DNA of 64,000 bases from Callorhinus ursinus (GCF_003265705.1 NW_020312785.1:21526169-21590168); one strand, 5' to 3'. Shown: positions 10,870 to 23,334, numbered from the stretch's first letter. Numbers and translations: made by a program. Notes: generated by a model from the sequence alone, not told the origin.

Positions 10870-13249
10870 CCCAAGCAAGCTAACCACCATCGTATCCCCT
10901 AAGAGTGGGAAATCAGTAGTTTGTTTTAAATGTGTCTGTGATTGTCTATGCCTTCAACTGTCCCTAAGTATGATAAAAATTGCAAGAATTTGTCACTAAA
11001 GTTTTTTCAGTAATTTGTTAACTTTGTACCATTGATAGACAATTTGCCTTATAAGTAAAATGTACCGTCACAACCTTACCACTTTATATTCTCTGTCAGT
11101 AGTGACAGGTGATTTTCCTCTCCTCAAATTAGGCATATTCTAGCAACTTGAAGTAATTTTTGTAACATGATTGATATGTGGAAAAGTGATATATCTCTTT
11201 CACTAAAAAGATGCATATTATGAGTAAGGAGCCTCTGTGCACCTATAAAACCAAAGGGGGGAAAAAAAAACTTCTATACTGATAACTCTGAGGAAGAAAG
11301 CCAGTAAAAATTATTCCTATTCCATCCCTATCGATATCATTATAAGCTTTGAGAATAGTAGGGTCATTTTTTTTAAATATTAGTTTCTTGCGCTAAAGAC
11401 ATAGTTGAAGTAACTTTAAAATGCAACATATATTTGAGAAACTGAGAAGCTATTGAAAATTTTAGATATGAGTTGAAAGAAAATAATCCATTCTCTTCAT
11501 CTGGAAGATATCCAGTCGCTTTCATCTTGTTTTATATTAAACACTGTTTTAAAAGAAATATTCAAGTTCTACTAAAAGAGGATTTCGTCAGAGGGAAGAG
11601 CATTTAGTAATGAATTTCCATGCTTTCAAATTTATTCATGCCTTCACATAAAATATTTTTTAAGGTATAAATCTCTTTAGACCGTGCAGATGTCATAAAA
11701 TTTAGACAAGAGTATAGGGAAATGCCAATTTGTTGGGATGTAATGATTAGGTACATGCATGACAGACAATGTGAATTCAAGGGGATGTTTTGTATTATTC
11801 TCTTTTATTTCTGTGAAGGTAACTTTCCAACTCAGGATTGATGTGGTATTTGGAGTAAAGTTAGGCTAAAATTAATTATTCTTTGTTCTTACAAAGTGCT
11901 CATCTTTTGAGGACCTGCAACAGGTATATAACTCCAGGAGTAAAACGTGTTCACAGCTCCTTCAAGAAAAATGCACATTATGTGAATACATTTTTTGCAC
12001 TTAATAGGTTAAAAATACAGAAACATATTGGCATCCAGACATAAACAAAATTAATCCAAAGTGCTAAGAGGGGAAATCAAAGAGACACACACACACACCC
12101 CCCTACACACACCACCCATATTTATACACATGTGGGTGAGTGTATGTATGCAGAAAAGGAAGAGATTCTGGCTCACCTGTGTACAAAATCTCAAAAGAAC
12201 AGAAATTTTCAATACTTGGTGTTTCCTCTCCCTTCTCTTTTCCACAGAGGCAATTTCTACAGTGTCCATTAAGATGATAACTTCTACAAAGAAGGTGTCT
12301 TTAAATTTTTCAATATATAGTTATTTTTTTTTCCTTTTCTAAATTCACATTGGCATGCCACTCATTTAGTACTTTAATTGGTACAACTTTAAAATAGGCA
12401 TCTATTCTCACAAGCCACTGTTTACTATTTTCATTTCTCTTCTGAGATAGGGCGTGTATAAAGCGTGTGTCACCCACGGAACTACAAACTTACTGGTGTG
12501 AAAACTGGTCTCTTACCTTGTAATAGTCACATACATCCAGTAGGGTGCTGGGGTGTGGTTAATAAAAATACTGCATTGTTTTTCATTCATGGATAGGAGG
12601 CCACAAAATTCAAGACTAAATAAATCAAGCAACATTTTCACAGATTTCCCCCCCGACACACTAAAATTTTTGAGTTGTCTTATCCATCCTAAGTAGTAAA
12701 GTATAGAAGTTTAGATATTTAAACCTTTAGGATAACCTAGAATTATGATTCTGCTCCTTGTTCAAAGAACGTGAGGCAAAGGAATTCTACTAGAAATAGC
12801 CTATGAAAAAAATGTCTAAATATAAAGAGACTAGTAGGTCTGACAGTAACAGGATTTGCCTATTCTCATCTTTCTTTATTGAGGTTTTTCTACTTTCATA
12901 TGTCAGAAAGCTTATAGCATTAAAATTTAACCAACAGGAATTTTCTGACAGAGTTTCAGTTATCAGGCCAATGATCCAGAAGAGGTAAGAGGATGCTGCA
13001 TCTCAGTGAGAGAAGAGGAACATTTGGAGTTAAGGCATTCAAGCAAATGCCCAGCTGTAATGAAAGCATCATGAAAAATTGAATATACTGGAGGAGATCC
13101 GTACCCAGTTTTGGACCCTGCTGGGGAGCAGCTAGCCAAGATTTTTAATATAGATATTTCCCTTTTAAATGACTCTCTGAGAAAGCAGAATAAACTTTAA
13201 TGGTACTTATTCATCTAAAACAGCATTCAGTAACAGAGTGAAGCATGCA
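10870..13249. other. Unassigned interval
   Basis: Apart from the AC repeat at 12083 I see AT-rich sequence with an A run after CCAAAGGGGGG at about 11250. No gene. Confidence 0.55.
12083..12114. repeat. Impure (AC)n microsatellite
   Basis: ACACACACACACACCCCCCT is followed by ACACACACC. It generates opposed low-complexity frames (THTHTPLHTPP on +) that are not genes. Confidence 0.9.
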
Positions 13250-13520
13250 TTAGGAATCAAAACAAGATTTTTCAGAAAAGGAGTGACTCAAGTAGGACGT
13301 TGAGGGAGGAGAGAGTGTGTATTAAAGGGGGCCAAGAGAAATGGCTTCTGGATGTGGGGAGTGCGGGGAGAATGAAAGCTCACATGGTAACTGGATCAGA
13401 GTTGGGCCTGGGCAATGCATAAGAAATAGGATTGTACAGTGAGGGTGGGGCTGGACTCAAGTGGAGAAGTTTGAACTGAATGCAATAGGTAAAGGGAATC
13501 ATTTTATTTTTAAGAACCCA
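13250..13520 (-). mobile_element. Probable L2 fossil
   Basis: Blocks such as GAAGTTTGAACTGAATGCAAT, AGGTAAAGGGAATCATTTT and TCAGAAAAGGAGTGACTC resemble inverted L2 3' sequence. Divergence is high and the edges are uncertain. Confidence 0.45.
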
Positions 13521-14251
13521 GCATCGGGACCTTATTTTGTTCTAGTCCTGTGATCATTTACAAATATCAGACATCTTCCACTGAAGACATCTTCCACTAA
13601 AGAAATACTAGGGCATACAGAAAAACAAAATGAGAAAATTAAAAACCCCATAAACTTACCACCCAGACTGAACCACTTTTAATTCTTAAGATACATCCCT
13701 TTTATGTGAAACTTCCTGTCAAGAAAAGGTTAAACATTAAATTGGGAACTCGAAGCAAGTCCGTGTAGTGAACACCACCCTTTCCTTATCATTTTCCTTA
13801 TTTGCTTTAAATTTTGAAATATAAAGGACTACGTAATCTGCCATAACTGTTGGAAAACAAGAAAGTCTCATTATTATTAGTATTTCTATCCAACTTCCCA
13901 TTTAATTTAAAAATTATATGTTAAATCTCAGTCCTGTTCCTAGAACTGGGATTGATTTAAGTTGTGGGACTCATTTCTTCAATAAATAATTACTAAATAA
14001 CTAGCTACTATGTGTTAGGCTAGATAAATAAGACATCCTGCCTTCAAAAAGCTCAGAATCTCATCAAGTTACTTTCCATCTAAGATCCTTGTCAAATGTG
14101 TGTGGGAATTTATGACAGCTATGTTTTATCTTGCTCTTACTAAAATGATAAGCATTTTCAAATCTTCTGATTCCCAGGTCAATTTTATTCTCAGTATCAA
14201 TGCTCCAACTTTTGTAAAGCACATAAATCCTTTAATTTTTTGAAGAGATGA

Positions 14252-14719
14252 GTGCTTTGTTTATTTCTGCAATTATTTCTCCCACTTGCACCACACACTA
14301 TTCTTTCCGTGTCAAGCAGGCCCTGTGAGAGAGGCCAGAGGTCCAGACCAGGCAGAGTCTGGCTCAGGAGAGCTCCCAGGCTTCGGAAGGCAAAGGGGGA
14401 AGACTCAGGATTCTTGTTGGGTCCCACCCATGGTGTGCGTGCGGCCTGTAGGAAAGGCATAGCCAACCTCGTAGAGGTGATTTTAGACTTGAATGCAAGT
14501 AGTTGGGATGATGTTAAGGGACTAGCGCAATTTGGATTGGAAACTAGTGGTTCTATTTCTTTATATCACCAAGGGGTGGGTTTTCATTTTGTCTGTCATT
14601 ATTTTCCTACCTTACTAATTTCCACAACTTTGTCCTCAATAGTCTCCAGTCTCCTTGAGTTACTTAGTTTACTGCACACTAATGCCATGTCAGGAATGAT
14701 TTTGCCACCTCTTTCTTGA
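14252..14719 (+). other. GC-richer patch with the longest non-repeat frame (155 codons), unassigned
   Basis: The DNA at about 14290-14470 is much richer in G+C and CpG than its surroundings. It carries an ATG-started frame of 155 codons on + and an overlapping 89-codon frame on - (14197-14466). The + product begins with a hydrophobic run (LFLQLFLPLA), then a basic segment (RPGRVWLRRAPRLRKAK). I recognise no domain. There is no splice or promoter evidence, and base composition alone makes long frames more likely here. Confidence 0.15.
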
Positions 14720-15379
14720 GAAATTAAAGTGAAACTTCTCAACTGGCCTTCTCTCCTCTAGCTCAGTGTTTAGCTTCGCCAGCTGATCTTTCTGGTCTTC
14801 CCTTTTCTCTCTGGTGAACTGCCAGCTGAAGTGCCATGTCTCATCAGCCCCATCCATCTTCTCAAAGATCTCAATGGAGATTACTATTTCTCTCTTCTAT
14901 ATCCCAGCCTCTTTCTCTCTACCCTCATTTTCTTTTTTAACCTATGAACACGTTCAGGTCACTTAATTATACTTCTATTTTAAAAAGTAAAATAAGGTCA
15001 ATCTTGCTTGCATGCTAGGTCAATGCCAGGCTCACTGCTTGGGAATGTCTTGTCGAGCCCCGTGATTTGGGAGTACATAATAGTGACAAGCACTTTTTCC
15101 ATATAGAAATAGAATGGACGTTTCTGTGCTGGTTTTCCCTCTGCATCCCTGTGCCATGCCACAACACCCCTGTCTGCCTTAACCTGTAAAGACAGTGAGT
15201 GAGTCTAAGCCCTGGGTTTCTCTTCCCAGGCTATTTGCACTCTACGGCAGGTATGAAATTACAATAAAAACACGCATCTACTCACTGGATCTTTTGACGT
15301 TATATGCATACGTCTTTGCATTGCTGTTTACTGGTTGAATAGAAAGCCTAAGAAAAAGTAAACTAAGACTAACTTTTAG

Positions 15380-15916
15380 CCTTTGTTCTCTCTCAGAGTG
15401 AGCCTGGATCGTCTCACCTTCTCACTACATCTCCCTCAAGCAGCTTCCCCTCTTCTTTCCTTTCACTCCATGGGTCTTGGAAGGGCTGTCCACACTTACT
15501 GGGCCCTCCATTCTATTTAATACTATCTTTCTTTCCCCCTTGTCTACTGACACTGTACTTGCCCAGATCACTAAAGTCTTCCAAACTGCCAAGTTAAACA
15601 GCATTTTCAGTTCTCTTTATACTTCTTTCTAGCATTTGGAGCTGTTGACAACGCCACAAATCATTAAATGTACACCTTCTGTGCCATCAGTTTATCCTAT
15701 TTTTCCTACTATATCTTTTCTCCTTTACTGTCTTCATTTTCTTTCCTTCCTCCTAAAACTCAGGATTTCATGTTTGGTCTGATGAATTTCTCTCTTCCCA
15801 TTCTTCTTGGATGGTACCATCCATAATTTCAAGTGCTGATAATTTATAAACCTAAATATCTAATTTTTTCTAATAACTCTGTACAAGATATATTAATCTA
15901 ATTTTCCACAGTGACT
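15380..15916 (+). mobile_element. L2 LINE fossil (ORF2 part)
   Basis: Sense L2 blocks are recognisable though diverged: TTTCTAGCATTTGGAGCTGT, CTTCTGTGCCATCAGTTTAT and GTGCTGATAATTTATAAACC, matching the order around the reverse-transcriptase tail. It is cut off by the LTR at 15918. A related 3' part reappears at 16890-17045, so the two are probably one element split by younger insertions. Confidence 0.65.
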
Positions 15917-15917
15917 A

Positions 15918-16168
15918 TCACGGACTGAAATGTGTTTTTCTCAAATTCATATTTTGAAGCTTTAACCCCTACTGTGATTTGGAGATATTGCTCCTTAAAG
16001 ACATTTAAGGTTAAATAAGGTCATACAGGTTGGGCTCTCATCCAATGAGACTGGGGTCCTTATAGGAAGAAAAAGAGACACCAGGGATATGCATGCACAG
16101 AGGAAAGACCAGGTGAGAACACAGCTAGAAGCTATTGGAACTCATCATTTATCTAATATAAAAAAAAA
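15918..16168 (+). mobile_element. MLT1-type LTR, 5' part
   Basis: CAAATTCATATTTTGAAGC, TGATTTGGAGATATTGCTC, TTAAGGTTAAATAAGGTCAT, GGGCTCTCATCCAATGAGAC and GGTCCTTATAGGAAGA follow the MLT1A order. It ends in an A run near 16165, before the usual LTR 3' end, so it is truncated. Confidence 0.8.
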
Positions 16169-16229
16169 AAAAATCAGAAACCTAGAGCCATCTCTTTTCT
16201 TTGCTCCCAGATCTGACAAAGGAGAGAAG

Positions 16230-16445
16230 CTGCAGCATCGTGGTAAAGAATGCAGGCTCACAGAGAAACAGGCTATATTTATATTTTAACACTTCCATTT
16301 GCTAGCTCTATAATCATGGCAAATTATTTAACCTTCACGTCTCATCTGTGAAACTAATGTTGATAACAGAAATATCTATCTCATATGGTTGTTGGGGGAA
16401 ATAGAATGTCTAGGAAAGAGTAATCATTATTCATGTTAACTATTA
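16230..16445 (+). mobile_element. MIR fossil
   Basis: AAAGAATGCAGGCTC, TTGCTAGCTCTATAATCATG, TAACCTTCACGTCTCATCTG and TCATATGGTTGTTGGGGG match a sense MIR with its core. It sits directly beyond the truncated LTR. Confidence 0.7.
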
Positions 16446-16889
16446 CCAACATCATGGTCAGTCATCACCACAACCTCTCAGTTATAACTTACAATATCTT
16501 TGACTCTAGACCATCTTTTTTTCTGTCCCTGCTATCACTGTCAAGTGTTCATCATCACTCCCCTTGGCCATTCTTTCTATTTCCACAGAAAAATCTCTTC
16601 TTTCTATCGTTTTTTTCTGGCAAGAATTCCATACTCCTTACCCTGTCTTTGGAAAAGATGCTAGACTTTACCTTGAGGGAAAAATCTGGACACATTCTCT
16701 TCATTTTCTTCTAATACTCCTCCTGCTGTCTTTGATGGAAGAAAATCCAACATTCTTAGATTTGTATACAGGATTTTAAAAATCTCATTCCCCCACAGCC
16801 TCTCACCCACCTATAGACATCTATACAAAGCTGTTTTGCAGACCACAGTGAGCTCAAATTTTTGAGACTATGATCAGCTTCTTCATGCC

Positions 16890-17045
16890 CTAAAGTGTAG
16901 GTAGCTGTTTATGAGCACCCTTTCCACTTTTCCCCAATCTGGAAAATGACAACTCACCCTTTGGAAGTCAGCTCAAGTGTCAGTTCTCAGAGAAAGATGT
17001 TGGTCAGTTTCTAAAGACCACAATCTTTAAAGGTTTCTTTCATTT
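16890..17045 (+). mobile_element. L2 LINE 3' fossil
   Basis: ATGACAACTCACCCTTTGGA, AGTCAGCTCAAGTGTCAG and TCAGAGAAAGATGTTGG match the L2 segment just upstream of its 3' untranslated end. It is probably the continuation of the L2 at 15380. Confidence 0.55.
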
Positions 17046-17296
17046 CATCTTGATCCATCTACATTTAATCTTTTAAAGATGGAAAATACATATCTATTTT
17101 GAAAGTCAAAGGTAATTAATTGGGCCATTTCTTTATATTAAATCTATTTTGACTGAAGTTTTATAGTATTATCTAAGTTAGATTAGTATGTTCTTAAAAA
17201 TCTTCCTGTGGCCATTACTTTGTTTGGCTTTTTAAGTTCAAATGTATTTTCTATACAGCTCTCAATACTCTTGCATTAAAAAATGACCTTTTGTGG

Positions 17297-17485
17297 GTGC
17301 CTGGGTGGCTCAGTCGTTAAGCGTCTGCCTTCGGCTCAGGTCATGATCCCGGGGTCCTGGGATCGGGTCCCGCATCGGTCTCCCTGCTCCGCGGGAAGCC
17401 TGCTTCTCCCTCTCCCACTCCCCCTGCTTGTGTTCCTGCTCTTGCTATCTCTGTCTCTGTCAAATAAATAAATAAAATCTTTTTA
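17297..17485 (+). mobile_element. SINEC, full length
   Basis: A complete Can-SINE with head, CT-rich body, (AAAT)3 and AATCTTTTTAAAA tail. A perfect 19-bp target duplication, AAAAAATGACCTTTTGTGG, lies at 17278-17296 and 17486-17504; the last GG may be shared with the head. It faces the SINEC at 17558 across 72 bp. Confidence 0.96.
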
Positions 17486-17557
17486 AAAAAATGACCTTTT
17501 GTGGTTTAAAACCGTCATATTTGTAGAATGGTTTTCTCCACACAGTTAGTGGTTTTA

Positions 17558-17746
17558 TTTATTTTTTTTAAAGATTTTATTTATTTATTTGAGAGAGATA
17601 GAAAGCACATGAGAGGGGGGAGGGTCTGAGGGAGAAGCAGACTCCCCGCTGAACAGGGAGCCCGATGCGGGACTCGATCCCGTGACTCCAGGATCATGAC
17701 CTGAGCTGAAGGCAGTCACTTAACCGACTGAGCCACCCAGGTGCCC
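17558..17746 (-). mobile_element. SINEC, full length, convergent with its neighbour
   Basis: An inverted Can-SINE from TTTAAAGATTTTATTTATTT to GAGCCACCCAGGTGCCC. A perfect 15-bp target duplication, CAGTTAGTGGTTTTA, lies at 17543-17557 and 17747-17761. Its own duplication shows that it is a separate insertion, not an inversion of the SINE before it. Confidence 0.96.
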
Positions 17747-17794
17747 CAGTTAGTGGTTTTAATAGGCCCCGGTGCCCCCACCAGAGGCACATCA

Positions 17795-17935
17795 TGAAGA
17801 AGGGCATGAACTTGGAGTCAAACCTTCTGGATTCAAATTCCAGTTTTACTACTTAATAGCAGGTCCCTGCAGACGAATAATTCAATCTGCTGTGCCTCTG
17901 TTTCCTCATAGTAATCTCACAGTGTCAAGGTCACC
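17795..17935 (+). mobile_element. MIR fossil (5' half)
   Basis: AACTTGGAGTCAAACCTTC, TGGATTCAAATTCCAGTTT and GTGCCTCTGTTTCCTCATAG are in sense MIR order. The 3' half is missing or too diverged to see. Confidence 0.75.
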
Positions 17936-17999
17936 GTTAGCTCAGTCACAAGATATAAGTTCTTAGAAGAGAGATGGGTGCATAGTAAAAACGCAACAA

Positions 18000-19316
18000 A
18001 CATTGGCTATTTAATTTAAAAATCCTCGCTGCCCCCTTTGTCAACTCAAGCAATTTATCCCATTTCTGGTTCAGATGTTCCCATATACAGTTGTACACGT
18101 CCAGTTGTCTGAAGTGCATGGAAAGGAAATACCTCATATCCTATACATTGAGTGGAGGTCAGTGCCAAGCCTACACTTACATAGGAAAGAGGTTCAAACA
18201 AACTGAAGTTTTTCTCTCCATGATGTGTCAAATGATGGCACTGATTGAACTTATCCTTCTGCTATTTCTGTTCAGTATTGCCATCACAGACATCACAGAG
18301 ATCTATGGCACAGAGACAAAATTTCAGTGGATTTTTTTTTTTTTTTAGGCACCTGGCCTGGTAAAATGATTGAGCAACTTTTGTGTACAGTTTACAAGTT
18401 GAAATGCATGTGGCTCATTGAGAAGTAAAATGAAGTTTAGGGTCTATTTTTATCTATAAAGGACAAATAAAGGCCTGAGTTGATTATAAAAAATCTTACA
18501 CTGCATACCTGTTGTCAGTTAAGTCATCACCTGAAAGTTTTAGACAAAAGAGTTTTTCATGTTTCTGTCAAAATGATATACATTTTCCTTTGAAAATGTG
18601 AAAGTTTTCTTAAGATAAGGCTTGTAACTAATTACTAGTGAAACTAAAATGATTCTCCTTGAGCCTTAAGAATTATGTGTGCTGTCTTCAATAGCCTTTT
18701 TGTTAATGATTCTAACATTGTTAATTTTTTATGTTCTAATCGTGTTCAGTTATAGCCTTAACTTTGACTCTAGTGAAATATATCCCTACAAAATATCTTT
18801 CTACTTTCATAAATTGAAATTCATAGTATAAAATGATTTCAATTATCCAAGGTTATGATGGTTTTTTGTCTTGAATGTGTTTTGTATTTTCTAACGTGTC
18901 CTATTATACTTCTCCAAGAAGGGTAGTTTTATCCTAAATTTGTTCTTCTTTCAAGTTAATGCCTACTTCTACCTATTAATATATTAGTGTCATCTGTGTG
19001 TATACTTAATTACTTACTATTCAACTTAAAACATTTTGATTAAGGCAAGATTCAACTTGTTATAAAAGTAGTATCTTTCCATATTCTGAAAAGTAATTAA
19101 GGTGACTTAAAAATACATATAATAGAGGAGGTTATTTTGTTATTTTTGTTTCTGACTTTTCACAAAATGAAGTGATAGTGGCTAAGTTTATATCTGTAGT
19201 TTTATTGTAAAGATAGTATCCTGGTCCACTTGGCTGTATCCAGTGGTTCCATGGTAAAACAGTTCCAAATTCTCAACTAGGCATATTTGTTTGAGTGGTC
19301 CACCTACAAAGTTATA
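18000..19316. other. Unassigned interval before the Tigger2-like element
   Basis: An 85-codon frame (18091-18348, +) ends in a poly(T)-encoded F run and has a hydrophobic stretch (ALIELILLLFLFSIAIT). I recognise no family and call it chance. The rest is AT-rich. Confidence 0.5.
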
Positions 19317-19644
19317 GAGTTGACCATTGAACAACACAGGTTTGAACTGCACAAATCCACCTACACATAGATTTATCTTGATAAAATACACTGTAAATGT
19401 ATTTTCTCTTCCTTATGATTTTCTTAATAACATTTTATTTTCTCTAGCTTACTTTATGATAAGAAGACAGCATCTAATACACATACCATATAAAATATGT
19501 GTTAATTGACTATTTATGTTACTGGTAAAGCTTCTAGTCAACTGTAAGCTATTAGTAGTTAAGTTTGGGGAAGTCAAAATTATATATGGATTTTTGACTG
19601 TATGGGGGCTGGTGTCCCAACCCCCATTGTTTAAAGGTGAACTA
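19317..19644 (+). mobile_element. Tigger2/MER28-like mariner-family transposon fossil
   Basis: The left end reads GAGTTGACCATTGAACAACA and the right end CCCCATTGTTTAAAGGTGAA; these are inverted repeats of the Tigger2 type. The interior matches the non-autonomous form (TTTTCTCTTCCTTATGATTT, TTAAGTTTGGGGAAGTC). TA dinucleotides abut both ends (19315-19316, 19645-19646), as expected for mariner/Tc1 targets. At about 328 bp it carries no transposase. Confidence 0.85.
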
Positions 19645-19875
19645 TATATAAATAGCATAACTAGGAATATATTTATTTCTTCCATCAGAAATCTAAATAG
19701 TTATTGGACATTTAATTGTGTTACACCAATTTAATTCAATATAATTCGACAATTGGAATTTAGTTTAATGGAAGATAATTATTATTTCTCATCACAGAGC
19801 AAAAAAATGACTTAAGGATGACTTAAGGAATTCTTTACTACTTGATTATCTTTTGACAATTACATCGGTAGTAGG

Positions 19876-20364
19876 CAATATAATGGCTGACCAAAGATGT
19901 CTATGTCTGAATCCTCAACACCTATGCATAAGTTAGTTTATGGGGCAAAGGGAAATTAAGGTTGTGAATGGATTAAGCTTGGTAATCAGCTGATCATAAA
20001 TTACGGATATTAGCTTATATTATGTAGGTGGGCCCAATATAATCAGAGGGGTCCTTAAAAGGGGAAGGAGAGAGAAGAGAGTAAGAAATACGGTAGCACA
20101 AAAAGAACTACTTTTAGTCTTGCTGTCTTTGAAGATGGAGTCATGAGCCAAGGAATGTAGATGGCCTCTAGAATCTGGAAAAGACACATAAAAGGATTCT
20201 CCTCTAGAGCCTCCAGAAGGAACACAATCCAGCTGACACCTTGATTTTAGCTCAGTGAGACCCTTTTTGGACTTTTTACCTCCAGAACTATAAGATGCTG
20301 TAATTTTGTTGTTTTGAGCCCCTTCATTTTTGGTAGGTTTTTATAGTGGCAATAGGAAATAAAT
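19876..20364 (+). mobile_element. MLT1-group LTR, solo, nearly complete
   Basis: Landmarks in order: CCAAAGATGTCTATGTCTGA, GTGGGCCCAATATAATCAGA, GGTCCTTAAAAGGGGAAGGA, TTGAAGATGGAGTCATGAGC, AGAGCCTCCAGAAGGAACAC, TGACACCTTGATTTTAGCTC and a GTGGCAATAGGAAATAA end. No internal MaLR sequence lies beside it, so it is a solo LTR. The 72-codon minus-strand frame over its 3' end is incidental. Confidence 0.85.
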
Positions 20365-21844
20365 ATACTTCCCAACCCTACCTCACTACCATCTCTAGTG
20401 TCTGTCAGTAAATTATTTTTATTTTCACCACAAGGTATTCTGACAACTTGATTTACTCTATACAAAACTTCATCTGTCTATCTTGATGTCTTTGATATAT
20501 TGATTTGGGCCAAATCCAAACTACCCAAAAGGTGATATTTCCATCTCACTTGCTAGTCCCTTGGGCCAAGTAGCGTTTGGATTCATAGTTTTGAAAATTA
20601 GCTACCCCATATTTAAGTGATCCAGTTCAGAAGCAAAACCTAATTACTTAATTACTCTGGGGAATCTTCAAAATTCAATGCACAGAAGCAGTTACATTTA
20701 TTTTCGGAAAATATCTTCCCTTCTAATTTAGTTGCTGCCATTCAACTACACAAAATTTTATATCTGATTTTATATTTTATTAAAATAGATTTTAAAATAA
20801 AGGTAACACTTATAAGAAATTCCATAATTTACTTATACTAGAATGAAATGGTCTCCCACTTAGGCATTTTGCAAAATCTGATAGCACAACTTATTTTTCT
20901 CTTATGTATAAACGTCCAAATCAATTGTTAATTATTACATTTAAAGGACCATTTGTAAATCATTGGACCAATGATGAAAATGTGTGCCTTTGGCCTAATG
21001 CCTAAGTACTTCATTTGTATAATAATGCATGTTTTACAAAAGAGGCCTTTGTTTTTGTTTTTAACTCCATGGATTTATGCCTAGGTGGGTAAAATTTGTT
21101 CTTAAGCTCTGGTGACTACAGAAAATATTCCTATAAAATAAGAGAGCACTAAGTTCATACCAAAATTTATAGTTACAAATGTAAAATTATCATTATCTTG
21201 TGTTTTTAAAGTGCAAATTACTCTAAACACATTCCTCTACTTGAACTATGCTGGGTTATAGAAGGGCAATAATCAATAAGGTAGCTCATTATCTGTGATA
21301 CCTCTAATTACCCTGTGCTAGTACTGCTGTAATGGTTTAACCAATGCATATTAAAAATTTTGCTAACAGGATCTTGTTATCATCCTAATTTTGCTTTGGA
21401 ATTTTATTAGAAAATCAGGTTACTCATCTGAACTGCCACAACAACAGCAATATCCCTAGGGTATTTTTTTTTTTCATATCAAGGTTAATTTAAAGTGATT
21501 AGCATAAGTACTACAGATGTTGCTATGGGGATAAAAACTGCACATCTTCTATGATGGACATTATATGATTGCTGTTACAGGCCTGGTAAAATTGGATTAT
21601 TTGTTTTAATGTCATGCAAAGCAAGTCACATGATAGAGATCAGTATCTTTTTAATAGCATTCCATATTCCTATATCAATCACCTTTTCTCTTCTTTAGAA
21701 TGGTATGTATACAAAAATCACTACTTTATTATTGGCCTAAGTAAATTTATCATGTTGTGTTGGGATGTTCAGAATATTTCTCTTAACTGGTATTGATTCG
21801 TCCATCTCCCAGGAGGAGCGAAACAGTAGTTAAAAGGAAAGTGT
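20365..21844. other. Unassigned repeat-free interval
   Basis: No transposon is recognisable across 1.4 kb. The part at about 21230-21480 has a less AT-biased, less low-complexity texture and could be conserved non-coding DNA. That is inference from texture only. Confidence 0.4.
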
Positions 21845-21925
21845 TTATTCACATTCAATTCATTCAACATTCATTGAGAACTTACTATGGTTCTGGCATT
21901 TTCTACACTCTGACAACGAAATGAA
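21845..21925 (-). mobile_element. L2 3'-end fossil
   Basis: TTCATTCAACATTCATTGAG, AACTTACTATGGTTCTGGCA and TTTTCTACACTCTGACAACG match the inverted last ~80 bases of L2. Confidence 0.65.
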
Positions 21926-23334
21926 ATTTTGTAGTCAATATTTATTCCGGGTTGTTTTTGTTTTTGTTTTTTCTAATTGAATCGGGACACAGATTAGCTT
22001 CCAGCCCTGTAAATAAATACTGAGAGGCAGAGATTAGGATTGGAATACAGAGTAGATTGTACCCTGCCTTTGAAAGTTGGTAAGAAAAGGACACCAGTGA
22101 ACAATGGAGAAGACAAATGAGAGCTCCAGACATCTATCAGTTGCAGTGGTAAACAGTGGGCACTTCAGAAGAAGAGAAGGAATAAATATTGAAATAATTG
22201 AAAAATAAATATGGAAGGAAAGTATTTCATCATCTATCATTTTTATTGCTGGTATTTGGAGAGAGGTTTTGGTAAAATTGAGTGGAAAATCAAGGAGAAA
22301 GCAATAAAGTTAAAGAGAAGGTGGGGCTCATAACAGTCATTTCTCACCATAGGCAGGATTTGGGTGTTTCTTAACATTGAGGAATTGAGGGTGTGGGATG
22401 AGGAGGACACCATTGATAAAGAAAAAATGAAGAAAGTGTTTAAATAAGAGCATTCAGTTGCCATAAAATATGATCATGGAAGCAGGGCCCACTCTGTTTC
22501 CCCACAGAGTATAGATTGTGGGGATAAATTGATAGTTTGTGCAGTTCTGAACTTTTGAATGTGTAAGAAGAGTAGTAACGATATAAGATGGAATATAATT
22601 ATCAAGGTAACAATAGAACAACATAATAGGGAATTTTTTAAAAATTCTCTGAAAAAGTTTTACAGATATTTATGACGCTATTGATCACTAAAATATCAAG
22701 GTATTTCTTAGAAAATTTTGTGGTTTTCAATCTCACAGTATTGTTGGGGGTTGTGGTGCAAGAGGGAGATTTAAAAAATAGGAACTTAATATTAAAATAG
22801 GATATTTAATAGTGACAAATTATCTATAGGATGCAATTTTTCATTGGAAATTTTTAAAAATTTTCATGAATTGCAAATTTGCTCCAACTCTTAAATTTCA
22901 CAGAAGCAAATGTATTGAGTTCCTGAATCCTTTTCCCCCAAAATCTTTAATCAGGATCCCCATCATTTTCTATAATTTTGGTCCCAAAGAGCAGATCACA
23001 GTAGCTGTGGTATAAAAATTTACTTCCTCTAGATTTCATTATTAAAAATGCATTGCAATCCCATAACCTCTGTAGAGATTTTTCCTGAGACCCTGCCCAA
23101 TGTAACAGCAGGGAGGAAGCCATCAACTCTCCTCTGCAAATGCTCTGTTTGTTCCTAGAATTTTAAAATTAAATTACTTAGTGATTGTAATCGAATTGAT
23201 ATTTCAATGTAACAAGTACAGCAGGAAATATCCTTGCCACTCAGAATACCCCATCAGTATACACTTTCCTCTAGCTTATCCTATTTCCCCTGTATCAACC
23301 TTGATAAGTGGCCATCAATAATCTACTGAAGCAT
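21926..23334. other. Unassigned interval
   Basis: Overlapping minus-strand frames of 63-73 codons (21942-22464) have no recognisable domain. Purine-rich + strand sequence there explains their openness. Confidence 0.5.

Noticed and set aside
17297..17485. tRNA-like A and B boxes, as in a tRNA gene
   Set aside because: They belong to the tRNA-derived SINE head; there is no complete cloverleaf or anticodon context. The same holds for the other SINECs.
18091..18348. 85-codon frame with a hydrophobic helix
   Set aside because: It ends in poly(T)-encoded phenylalanines, with no homology recognised and no splice support.
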